Assembly (NCBI GenBank): GCA_900766195.1 | Contig: CAAFUN010000005.1 | Coordinates: forward strand, 1 to 36,186 | Direction: 5' to 3' | Length of the DNA: 36,186 nucleotides | Source of the DNA: an uncultured Bacteroides sp. | Lineage (GTDB): Bacteria; Bacteroidota; Bacteroidia; Bacteroidales; Bacteroidaceae | In this document: positions 26,677 to 34,014 of the stretch, one piece after another | Layout: each line of letters begins with the position of its first letter | Position numbering within the stretch: the stretch's first letter is position 1 | Translations under genes and position numbers: made by a program | The notes under the pieces: generated by a model | What the model saw: the letters and a program-made list of their open reading frames with translations, nothing else | Told to the model about the DNA's origin: nothing | Databases searched by the model: none

Positions 26677-26902
26677 GCAGCAACAAAAAGCTGTTTGAAA
26701 TTTGTTGGCTGAAAACTCTATAGCCGCAATGATCACTACAATTCGGACTCGGTAACGCTCTCGCAATGACTTCACGGAGGAAGTCATTGCACATCAGCAT
26801 GATGCACAGCATAACAGTATGAAAATAGCCGAGAAACAATCCTTCCTGAAGGGTTCCACTGATTGTGCCGGACAGCGGTGAATTGGAGCTAACAGAGTTC
26901 AT
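26501..26902 (-). CDS. Doubtful ORF behind a good promoter, antisense to kup 3' end
   Basis: A 133-codon frame starts at ATG 26902, about 22 nt after the predicted start of a minus-strand transcript. It carries a hydrophobic stretch (LFLGYFHTVMLCIMLMCNDFL), is otherwise serine/glutamine-rich and resembles no family I know. Its last 176 nt run antisense through the conserved kup coding region, which makes a functional protein less likely. The transcript may instead be a short mRNA or regulatory RNA; it contains the 11-bp hairpin at 26763-26790. Confidence 0.2.
   Translation of the reverse strand: MNSVSSNSPLSGTISGTLQEGLFLGYFHTVMLCIMLMCNDFLREVIARALPSPNCSDHCGYRVFSQQISNSFLLLPMAFQHLARYGAAVLSPPALINSAIPLPYALFCRAVQSQQQQWKGRGHTSGCLMLKSV
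26763..26790. repeat. 11-bp perfect hairpin downstream of kup
   Basis: GCAATGACTTC (26763-26773) and GAAGTCATTGC (26780-26790) pair perfectly around a 6-nt loop. There is no T run on either side in either direction, so this is not a classical terminator. It could cap the 3' end of the kup mRNA or sit inside the minus-strand transcript. Confidence 0.65.
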
Positions 26903-26930
26903 AACGCATTTGTTTTCTTGATTCGATGGA

Positions 26931-26962
26931 CAAATATACATCCAACTTACCCCATTTGCAAA
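26931..26962 (-). promoter_or_regulatory. Minus-strand promoter facing kup
   Basis: Read on the minus strand, TTTG (26962-26959) is followed after exactly 20 nt by TATATTTG (26938-26931). This is the complete Bacteroides consensus TTTG-N19-21-TAnnTTTG and the best promoter match in the window. Transcription would start near 26925 and run leftwards towards the kup 3' end. Confidence 0.6.
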
Positions 26963-27544
26963 TCCCCCGGTTGCCTGCGGTAGTTTCCTGTTCAACTTAG
27001 CACAAAATAGCAATATCAGTACTCCCCATTTTCCATTTTCGTACCACCTGGCTCAGAAATGCACTCTTTTCCTTGCCAATTAAGTATTATTTTTACAACC
27101 ACAAAACAGACAGCAAAAAAGCCACTCTAAAAAGCTGTATATAATTACTATAAGTACTACCTCCAACCACACTTCCAACCACAAAACAGACACAACATAA
27201 TTAAATAAGAAGAATAGATATATTAAAATATATCAGTTCATTTTCCCCTTTTTCAGCTTAAAAACGGACTAAAAGTGCCTAAAAGCATGGATATTCATAC
27301 GCAAAGATATGCCGCAAACACATGATCTGCTATCACCCAACAGATGATCTATCAGCATCAATCAGATAGTCTGTTCACCCCAAAAAGACCATCAAACCTA
27401 TTTAGCTACATTCCATCTACAATTACGCAAAACAAAGAACAGTAAATATAATAATCAATATCACATCAAATATCTTATCAATATTCGAGTAATTATCCTA
27501 TATATTTCCTATCCATGCTTTAATATTCAGGCTATTTACATGAA
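26963..27544. other. AT-rich intergenic region with direct repeats, no gene seen
   Basis: No coding frame is convincing. CAACCACAAAACAGACA occurs at 27096-27112 and again at 27176-27192, 80 bp apart, with a partial copy at 27164-27172. A minus-strand TATCTTTG (27309-27302) matches the -7 consensus without a -33 box. TATATTTC at 27501-27508 on the plus strand differs from the -7 consensus only in the last base and could start the candidate RNA downstream. Confidence 0.5.
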
Positions 27545-27680
27545 GCCGATTTGGGATAAACCTGAGTTCGGGTGACAACACCGACTCATTATCCTGTTTA
27601 TCGGTTAGTGCAATTCGGCAGACGGTGTGTGCCAAATCGGTGCAATGAATTCAGGCAGACGATTAACTGCCTTTTTTTTC
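27515..27680 (+). ncRNA. Candidate structured small RNA ending in a terminator
   Basis: GCCGATTTGG (27545-27554) can pair with CCAAATCGGT (27632-27641). Inside lies a strong hairpin: GGATAA/TTATCC (27554-27559 and 27589-27594) continuing into TGAGTTCGGGTG and CACCGACTCA (27563-27588) with two single-base bulges. A second element, GGCA/TGCC, lies at 27617-27633. The region ends with a plus-strand hairpin and T run (27653-27679). The 5' end is a guess from a near-consensus promoter box. It overlaps the 3' end of the MATE gene in antisense. I recognise no RNA family. Confidence 0.35.
27653..27679 (+). terminator. Plus-strand intrinsic terminator overlapping the MATE 3' end
   Basis: AGGCAG (27653-27658) and CTGCCT (27667-27672) form a 6-bp stem with an 8-nt loop, directly followed by a T run to 27679. 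The T tract also encodes the final lysines of the MATE protein on the other strand, so chance is possible. It has the right orientation only for plus-strand transcripts from the intergenic region. Confidence 0.5.
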
Positions 27681-29039
27681 TTCTTTCTCTTTTCTTTTCA
27701 TTTGCGTCAAAGCATGTGTGGCCAGAGGTATGGCCAGCAGAAAAGACAGTACATCGGCAACGGCCTGACACATTTCAACTCCTTTCAATCCCATGAACAT
27801 GGGAAGAATAAGTATAAGAGGAACGAAAAACAGTCCTTGTCGGGCCGAAGATAATATTGTGGCCGGAACAGGCTTACGTATGGTCTGAAGCATCATGTTA
27901 CTGATAATAATCCATGCCCCCAGCGGATAGGTAATAAATTGCCATCGCAACGCGGCAGCACCTACAGCTATCACTTCAGGATCGCCCCGGCGGAACACGG
28001 CAACAATTTCTTCGGCATAACCCATACCTGCCACGGCACAAATCAAAAGAAAGATAAAGCCTACTTTTACACAAAACCAGAAACCCTGACGCACGCGAGC
28101 GTACAGCCCCGCACCATAGTTGAATCCGCACACGGGCTGAAATCCCTGTCCGAAGCCGATGAGAAATGCATTGATAAACATAGAGAGACGGGTAACAATG
28201 GACATGCCTGCAATGGCTGCGTCTCCATAATGACCGGCAGCTACATTTAAGAAAATAGTTGCCACGCTCGCCAGTCCTTGACGGGCTAAAGACGGTGTCC
28301 CTCCTCCTATAATCTCTTTGATAAACGCCCGTGTAGGTGTGAAATTCTTGTAGCGGATGCGGATATTTCCTCCTTTACCGGCCATACGGAATAATAAAGA
28401 GAAGCTGAAAATCTGACTAATAACCGTAGCCGTAGCTGCACCTGATATACCCATGTCTGCTACAAAGATAAGTATCGGTGCCAAAAAAACGTTCAGCACA
28501 GCACCACTTACAATACCTATCATGGCATAAGTGGCATTGCCTTGAAAGCGGATCTGATTGTTTAGCACTAAAGATGAAGTCATAAACGGGGCTCCAAGCA
28601 GTATAATACCCAAGTATTTTTCGGTATACGGAAGTATGGTGGGAGTAGAACCCAGCCCTATAGACAAAGGGGTAAGGAAAATTAAACCTAATACAGCCAA
28701 TGCAATGCCGGTAAAAAGCGCAAGAAAGAAACCGGTGGAAGCCATTTTTTCTGCATTTTCCGTTTCGTGAGCACCCAGTTTACGCGAAATATAGTTGCCC
28801 GACCCGTGTCCAAAAAAGAATCCGACAGCTTGGATAACAGACATAATTGAAAAGACAATACCCACAGCAGCCGTGGACTGAGTGTTGATTTTTCCCACGA
28901 AATAAGTATCAGCCATTACATAAAAAGATGTGACCAGCATACTTATAATAGTAGGCACAGCCAAAGACACAATCAAACGTGGAACAGGCGTTGTCGTTAA
29001 GTTTATATAATTACTCTCAGCCGAATGTTTCATAATCAT
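27663..29039 (-). CDS. MATE family efflux transporter
   Basis: The 458-aa inner-membrane protein has about twelve hydrophobic helices and two MatE repeats. The first starts PVPRLIVSLAVPTIISMLVTSFYVMADTYFVGKIN, written here only as its first part PVPRLIVSLAVPTII; the second begins around EIIGGGTPSLARQGL. The segment IGFGQGFQPVCGFNYGAGLY is typical of the family. It would export drugs or metabolites with Na+ or H+ exchange; the substrate is not predictable. The C-terminal tail is very basic (KRKEKEEKKGS). It lies 72 bp downstream of the BtuFCD genes on the same strand and might be co-transcribed with them. Translation could start at 29039 or two codons later (29033). Confidence 0.92.
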   Translation of the reverse strand: MIMKHSAESNYINLTTTPVPRLIVSLAVPTIISMLVTSFYVMADTYFVGKINTQSTAAVGIVFSIMSVIQAVGFFFGHGSGNYISRKLGAHETENAEKMASTGFFLALFTGIALAVLGLIFLTPLSIGLGSTPTILPYTEKYLGIILLGAPFMTSSLVLNNQIRFQGNATYAMIGIVSGAVLNVFLAPILIFVADMGISGAATATVISQIFSFSLLFRMAGKGGNIRIRYKNFTPTRAFIKEIIGGGTPSLARQGLASVATIFLNVAAGHYGDAAIAGMSIVTRLSMFINAFLIGFGQGFQPVCGFNYGAGLYARVRQGFWFCVKVGFIFLLICAVAGMGYAEEIVAVFRRGDPEVIAVGAAALRWQFITYPLGAWIIISNMMLQTIRKPVPATILSSARQGLFFVPLILILPMFMGLKGVEMCQAVADVLSFLLAIPLATHALTQMKRKEKEEKKGS

Positions 29040-29111
29040 CCAATCTTTAATTTCTACAACACAATTTTACTATACATAAATTACCGCAATCGGCAAGGTA
29101 TAAATGTTTAT

Positions 29112-30134
29112 TCATCCTTTAATAACACTGTTTGATAAATACGTCAGCATTTCTTCAATAGAACGGGTGGCTATAGGTTCACCATCAACAGGATGAATAA
29201 TAAACGGTCCGTTGCCTTTTAAATCACCCGTCTCAACATATACATCGGACGCTACATTGCGATCGGCAAAAACGCCATTCCGCCTTAAAGCTTTACGCAC
29301 CATTGCATACCGCTGTCCATGACCCACAATTCGAAGTTGCGAGACGTATTCATTATCCACTCTAAACAATCCCGTCTCTTGCTCAAACACAATGCCTTTA
29401 CGTTCAAAGAAGCCACTCATGCTGCCATCCAGTGAGAGATCTTCGGGAGTGCCGACAGTTATTCCATTGTTTTTATCCATCAACCATATCTTATCGGCAA
29501 TCTGTAGTGCCAACTCGAGATCATGGGTAGAGAGGAAGATTGTTTTGCTGGTTTTTCTACTCAAATGATGAAGCAATTGCATCATTTCCACTTTACTGGG
29601 AAAGTCGAGGAAGGCGGTAGGCTCATCCAAATAAATAATCGGAGTCTCCTGCGTCAGCGCTTTTGCTATCATCACCTTCTGTCGTTCGCCGTCACTCAGT
29701 GTATGCACCATACGAGAGATGAGATGAGTGGCTCCCACCATGTCCAGCGAGCGGCGCACTACCGCCTTGTCATTGTCCGACAAAGAGCCCCAGAACCCGG
29801 TGTACGGGCTACGCCCCATGCCGACAAGTTCCGACACGGTCATGTTTCGTATATCACATTTCTCCGTCAGCACCACACTGATAATTTTGGCGAGCTGACG
29901 ATCGGTATAGGCTGCAATATCCTTGCCCAATAGTTCCACCACTCCTCCTAATGGAGGCTGAAACCCCGACAAGGTGCGTAATAACGTAGACTTCCCCACT
30001 CCATTAGCACCCAACAAACACGTCAGTTCACCACAGTTTATTGCCGCAGTGATTCCGGAGGACACTACTTTGACACTCTGCTTTCCCGAATATCCAATGG
30101 ACAGGTTATCTATACGTATGGTTTCTTTTTTCAT
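29112..30134 (-). CDS. btuD: ABC importer ATPase, BtuD/FecE-like, with C-terminal extension
   Basis: This 340-aa ATPase powers the neighbouring FecCD-type permease. It has Walker A GANGVGKST (about 42-50), Q-loop region VLTEKCD, signature LSDGERQKV, Walker B IIYLDEPTAFLD and the switch histidine in STHDLEL. A usual BtuD/FecE domain ends near residue 250. Here about 90 further residues follow (from about FFERKGIVFEQETGLFRV), including VGHGQRYAMVRKALRRNGV and a DGEPIATRSIEEML tail, of unknown function. It lies 21 bp after btuC. The B12 context favours corrinoid import over siderophore import, but the ATPase itself cannot distinguish the two. Confidence 0.85.
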   Translation of the reverse strand: MKKETIRIDNLSIGYSGKQSVKVVSSGITAAINCGELTCLLGANGVGKSTLLRTLSGFQPPLGGVVELLGKDIAAYTDRQLAKIISVVLTEKCDIRNMTVSELVGMGRSPYTGFWGSLSDNDKAVVRRSLDMVGATHLISRMVHTLSDGERQKVMIAKALTQETPIIYLDEPTAFLDFPSKVEMMQLLHHLSRKTSKTIFLSTHDLELALQIADKIWLMDKNNGITVGTPEDLSLDGSMSGFFERKGIVFEQETGLFRVDNEYVSQLRIVGHGQRYAMVRKALRRNGVFADRNVASDVYVETGDLKGNGPFIIHPVDGEPIATRSIEEMLTYLSNSVIKG

Positions 30135-30155
30135 TGTTCTATACCGATACTTTTA

Positions 30156-31193
30156 TCATTCCTGTAACTCTTCTTTCCGTTTTCTAAAAAGTACGGAGGC
30201 CACAATAGGTGCTCCTACCAAAGCGGTGACCGAGTTGACAGGCAAGGCACCCTCAAACCCTGGCATGCGGGCAACCAAATTACAAAAAAGAGCCAATGAA
30301 GCTCCGGTAAGCAGTGTAGCCGGCATCAAGATCCGATGGTCTGACGTACGGAATATGGCGCGACAAAGATGTGGCACGGCAAGTCCTATAAACATGATAG
30401 GCCCGCAATAGGCCGTAACAATAGCTACCAATATACCCGAGCATGATATGACCAACAAGCGTGCACGCTTTATGTTCAACCCAAGATTACGGGCATAACC
30501 GTCACCAAGCAATAGCAGATTCATGGTTTTGATAAGTAAGAAAGAAAGCGGAAGCAGCACGATCATGATGCAAATAAACAATACCATCTGGTCACCCGAA
30601 ACACGGGCAAAGCTACCCAATCCCCATACCACATAGGCACGGATATCTTCTTCCACACTAAAATATTTTAATACTCCGATTACCGCATTGGCCACATAGC
30701 CTATCATCACACCAATGATGAGCAGGGTGACATTGCCCTTAACTTTCTGCGATACGTAAACAATGAGTGCCATTATAGCCATTGCACCGATAATGGCAGC
30801 AATAGACAAGGCCACATCACCGACATATCCCATACGGCTTAGTGCCACACCTCCCAATGTGCCGGACAGCAACACAACACAAGCCACTCCCAAACTGGCT
30901 CCCGAGCTGATACCCAGCACTGAAGGTCCGGCCAGAGGGTTACGGAAAACTGTTTGCATTTGCAGACCGCTTATGGATAGTCCGGCTCCTGCCACCAAAG
31001 CGGTAAGAGATTGCGGTACACGCGACTTCCAAATAATATTTTGCCAGATGACAGACTCATCCGTGCTTCCCCATAAAATATTCCATACCGAACGAAAAGG
31101 AATAGCAACCGACCCCAGCAGCAAGTTTAGTAGAAAAAACAAAACGATGGAAGCCAGAATAAACGCCATCAATAATATTGTGGGTCTCCTCAT
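30156..31193 (-). CDS. btuC: ABC importer permease, BtuC/FecCD family
   Basis: The 345-aa product is a FecCD-type permease with about ten membrane helices. Family segments include SLTALVAGAGLSISGLQMQT, RNPLAGPSVLGISSGASLG, the GLNIKRARLL loop that contacts the ATPase, and FIGLAVPHLCRAIF. It forms the inner-membrane channel for the substrate delivered by the lipoprotein upstream. Its start overlaps the btuF stop by 4 bp (ATGA), so the two are translationally coupled. It is named for B12 because of its neighbours; haem or siderophore permeases look the same at this level. Confidence 0.86.
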   Translation of the reverse strand: MRRPTILLMAFILASIVLFFLLNLLLGSVAIPFRSVWNILWGSTDESVIWQNIIWKSRVPQSLTALVAGAGLSISGLQMQTVFRNPLAGPSVLGISSGASLGVACVVLLSGTLGGVALSRMGYVGDVALSIAAIIGAMAIMALIVYVSQKVKGNVTLLIIGVMIGYVANAVIGVLKYFSVEEDIRAYVVWGLGSFARVSGDQMVLFICIMIVLLPLSFLLIKTMNLLLLGDGYARNLGLNIKRARLLVISCSGILVAIVTAYCGPIMFIGLAVPHLCRAIFRTSDHRILMPATLLTGASLALFCNLVARMPGFEGALPVNSVTALVGAPIVASVLFRKRKEELQE

Positions 31194-32368
31194 TTCAAGA
31201 TATCATAATATACTGGTTTGTAGTCGGGAAGTAACTCCGGATGAAAAGCCTTCACCAAATCCTCCAATACAACTTCCGGCTGCATAGGCATACTTTCATA
31301 AAATGGTGTATGACTCATGTTGCAATACACTACCTTCTTTTCACGGAAAGCCTTGAAATCGGCGTATCGGGCATCAAGTGCTTTCAGCGCATCATAGGTA
31401 AATGTTCCGTCAAAGCTATTTACAATACGCCAATAATCGGCATTAGCCGCTTGGCTGTATACGGTTTCAAAATCCAGCGTCACTCCTCCCGAACGAGGAT
31501 CGTCTTTCAAGAAATAATCAGCTCCGGCATCACGAAAAAGCTGTGCAAGAAAGCTCTTACCTCCAACTGCATACCAGTTGCCGCCACGCATCTCACCACT
31601 AAACACTACCGGGCGTTTGGTTACGTTGGCAGCCAATTGTTTCAGTTTATTATAATGTTGTTCTATTGCAGTGAATTTCGTATTGGCCTCTCCTTCAAGT
31701 CCGGTAAAAAGTCCTATTACTTTTATCCATTCGGCCTGCCCCAATGGTGTCATTTCTTTATATCCTAAATGCGGCACCAATGGAATGCCGGTTTCTTTTA
31801 TAGCATCATACCCTCCACGCTTGAACGGAGAAATAAAGATCACATCCGGATTCACACTCATTATAACCTCATTATCAAAACTCCCTTCAATACCTATCTT
31901 TACCGTCTTCCCTTCTTTTAAACGTTCCTTCATTTCCTTATTAAACAAATGCCGGGTACTGGTAATTCCAACCACTCTGTCGCATGCCCCCAGACTAATA
32001 AAATTGGAAAGCTGCAGGGAAGTCATACAGATTACTCTCCGTACCGGAGTTTCAATCACGGTATATCCTGCAGGTATTCCTTTGGGTTTACTGCCACGCG
32101 GTATCAATACATAATGGTAAGTCATGGCACGCTCCTTTTGAGGATCATGAATATCAAGTAAACGGACATTATCCGGAAGATAACGTACACTGTAACCTTT
32201 GGCATATAGCGGACGTATCGTATCTTGAGGTGCCACCGAGGTTTTAGCTACAAGTTCTTTTTCATCAGAAGAACCCTTCTTTTTGGAAGTGCAAGCCACA
32301 CACAAAGCAGTTAAAGTGCAGACAGCAACAACGGATAGGCTTGTTTTATAGAAAGAGAAAATAGTCAT
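31190..32368 (-). CDS. btuF: ABC importer substrate-binding lipoprotein, BtuF-like
   Basis: The 392-aa product has a lipoprotein-type signal peptide ending at a cysteine cluster (LCVACTSKKK; Cys26 most likely lipidated). A type III substrate-binding fold follows: VRRVICMTSLQLSNFISLGACDRVVG is the first lobe entry, here abbreviated to VRRVICMTSLQLSNF, then SVNPDVIFISPF, MTPLGQAEWIK and WYAVGGKSFLAQLFRDAGA. It would capture corrinoid in the periplasm and dock on BtuC. A long N-terminal segment of about 100 residues precedes the binding domain. It heads the btuFCD set and is divergent from cbiL, 225 bp away. No riboswitch is seen in that gap on this strand. Confidence 0.84.
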   Translation of the reverse strand: MTIFSFYKTSLSVVAVCTLTALCVACTSKKKGSSDEKELVAKTSVAPQDTIRPLYAKGYSVRYLPDNVRLLDIHDPQKERAMTYHYVLIPRGSKPKGIPAGYTVIETPVRRVICMTSLQLSNFISLGACDRVVGITSTRHLFNKEMKERLKEGKTVKIGIEGSFDNEVIMSVNPDVIFISPFKRGGYDAIKETGIPLVPHLGYKEMTPLGQAEWIKVIGLFTGLEGEANTKFTAIEQHYNKLKQLAANVTKRPVVFSGEMRGGNWYAVGGKSFLAQLFRDAGADYFLKDDPRSGGVTLDFETVYSQAANADYWRIVNSFDGTFTYDALKALDARYADFKAFREKKVVYCNMSHTPFYESMPMQPEVVLEDLVKAFHPELLPDYKPVYYDILK

Positions 32369-32490
32369 AAGATTGGGCTTGTATTTAAGAGTTTATAAAA
32401 ACGGATACAATATTCGGCAAATTCATGGAAATACGCAAATAGAAGTCGCACAAAATGGAAGAGTTCACGCCGTCTAACGGATTTTATACT

Positions 32491-32498
32491 TATTTTTG
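32491..32498 (+). promoter_or_regulatory. Candidate -7 box of cbiL promoter
   Basis: TATTTTTG matches TAnnTTTG, about 95 nt before cbiL. No clear TTTG lies 19-21 nt upstream. The resulting leader of about 90 nt holds no B12 box, so cbiL is not under an obvious riboswitch. On the minus strand, TGAATTTG (32425-32418) is a one-mismatch box for btuF. Confidence 0.35.
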
Positions 32499-32593
32499 CA
32501 ACGGCTCTTCCTATCAGCAGGTCATTTTGCATGATATGATGATAATTATAATATAGTAATATTGAAAATCTAAACATAAGTATATCCTTTTTT

Positions 32594-33304
32594 ATGTCTC
32601 CCGTAACATTTGTATCTCTTGGTCCCGGTGATCCGGAACTTATAACTTGCAAAGGATTAAGAGCCTTACAAGAGGCCGACTTCATCTTTTATCCTTCAAC
32701 CCAAACCAAAGACGGAACCTTTAGCACTTCGCGCTCAGCTGATATACTAGAAAAGCTTGGCATATCCAGCGAACACCTTATCCGCTTTGACTTGCCTATG
32801 AGTAAGATACGCACACAAGCCATCGACAAGTATCATCAGATCTGTTTAAAGGCCTCGCAACTGTCCGAACAAGATAAGAAGGTGTGCATCGTAGCCGAAG
32901 GAGATGCCGGATTCTATTCTTCCATTCAAACTATTCTCGAAAAGCTCCGTTTGAGTGGAATACCGGTACGCCGCATAGCCGGAGTACCTGCATTTATAGC
33001 AGCGGCAGCATCCATCGGACTGAATATAGCCAATCAGGACGAGCGAATTATAGTAATACCGGGCAATGTATCGGCAGAAGAAATAGAGAAATACATGTCG
33101 GAAAAGACCACCGTCATCATCATGAAACTGTCGCAATGTGCTGTTGAAGTACAACGCTGTATTGAACTTCATCCTCATTATAAATACCATTATTTTGAGA
33201 ATATTGGTACAGAAAATGAGACGTATCACAATAAACCAGAGGTTATAAAAAGCCTTCAATACCCTTACTTTTCGTTACTTATTGTGCGTTATAAGGACTT
33301 ATAA
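32594..33304 (+). CDS. cbiL: Precorrin-2 C20-methyltransferase
   Basis: The 236-aa product is a single-domain SAM-dependent tetrapyrrole methylase. It has VSLGPGDPELITCKGLRAL at the N-terminus, ADFIFYPSTQTKDG, VAEGDAGFYSSIQTI, IAGVPAFIAAAASIGL, and a VIMKLSQC strand. These are CobI/CbiL features, including the YPST loop that differs from the CbiF/CbiH types. It methylates C20 of (cobalt-)precorrin-2, the first step specific to corrin synthesis. It is the only ring methylase outside the 15.6-kb run and the only one not fused to another enzyme. It is divergent from btuF. The C-terminus is compact and the length fits the family. Confidence 0.92.
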   Translation: MSPVTFVSLGPGDPELITCKGLRALQEADFIFYPSTQTKDGTFSTSRSADILEKLGISSEHLIRFDLPMSKIRTQAIDKYHQICLKASQLSEQDKKVCIVAEGDAGFYSSIQTILEKLRLSGIPVRRIAGVPAFIAAAASIGLNIANQDERIIVIPGNVSAEEIEKYMSEKTTVIIMKLSQCAVEVQRCIELHPHYKYHYFENIGTENETYHNKPEVIKSLQYPYFSLLIVRYKDL

Positions 33305-33358
33305 GGGCGTTTTAATACTATTTGGCAATTCATTTTATTCATTTTCATAAAAAGCATA

Positions 33359-33366
33359 TACCTTTG
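33359..33366 (+). promoter_or_regulatory. Candidate -7 box before the DUF1573 gene
   Basis: TACCTTTG matches the Bacteroides -7 consensus 40 nt upstream of the start codon at 33399. The -33 region is only T-rich. Confidence 0.45.
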
Positions 33367-33398
33367 TAGATATCTTGTTAAACAAAAAAGTTTAGAAC

Positions 33399-33794
33399 AT
33401 GAAGAGACTTGCTTTTTATATGATGATGCTCATAGTAAGCATCAGCTATGCTTCAGCACAAGGGAAAGCTGACATTAAATTTGATAAAACAACTCATGAT
33501 TTCGGAACATTTTCAGAAAATAATCCGGTAGTAAGTTGTGTATTTACTTTCACCAATGTAGGAGACGGCCCTTTAGTTATTCATCAAGCAGTAGCTTCTT
33601 GTGGTTGTACAGTCCCCGTATATACTCAGGAACCTGTTATGCCGGGCAAAACAGGTACAGTGAAGGTTACTTATAATGGAACCGGAAAATATCCGGGATA
33701 TTTTAAGAAGTCCATTACTTTGCGCACAAATTCGAAAACAGAGATGATGAGACTCTTTATAGAAGGGACAATGACTGCCAAAGATGCAAAATAA
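33399..33794 (+). CDS. DUF1573 domain exported protein
   Basis: This 131-aa protein has a signal peptide (cleavage after about residue 20, YASAQG) and a single DUF1573 domain: IKFDKTTHDFGTFSENNPVV, FTFTNVGDGPLVIHQAVASCGCT, and PGKTGTVKVTYNGTGKYPGYF, ending KSITLRTNSK. The SCGCT motif is the family hallmark. The fold is an immunoglobulin-like ASH-type beta sandwich, abundant in Bacteroidetes, with no settled function. It has its own promoter-like box and a strong terminator, so it is probably a single-gene transcript. Confidence 0.92.
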   Translation: MKRLAFYMMMLIVSISYASAQGKADIKFDKTTHDFGTFSENNPVVSCVFTFTNVGDGPLVIHQAVASCGCTVPVYTQEPVMPGKTGTVKVTYNGTGKYPGYFKKSITLRTNSKTEMMRLFIEGTMTAKDAK

Positions 33795-33840
33795 ACTGTC
33801 GATGACAGCATTTGTTTGATTAAATTATAAAACAAGAAGG

Positions 33841-33870
33841 AAGGAGAATTTTTAATTCTCCTTTTTTTTT
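33841..33870 (+). terminator. Intrinsic terminator of the DUF1573 gene
   Basis: AAGGAGAATT (33841-33850) and AATTCTCCTT (33854-33863) form a perfect 10-bp stem with a TTT loop. The T run continues to 33870. It starts 46 nt after the DUF1573 stop codon and is the clearest plus-strand terminator in the window. Confidence 0.9.
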
Positions 33871-34014
33871 GCTTTCTTTGAAGCTGATTTATGGTCAACC
33901 TATTAGGTGAACGTCACTGTTTATGTGGCGCTAGAGAAATGCCATCTGCATAGAGGAGATCACATCGGCAAGTATCATAATAATTGAACATATAAATAAA
34001 CTGACAGTAATTTT

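Noticed and set aside
26677..27662. Remnant insertion sequence or transposase in the large gap
   Set aside because: No transposase-like frame, no terminal inverted repeats with target duplications; only isolated hairpins and short direct repeats.
32365..32685. 106-codon minus-strand frame between btuF and cbiL
   Set aside because: It begins inside the conserved N-terminal GPGDPE coding region of cbiL and covers the divergent promoter region; no protein-like features.
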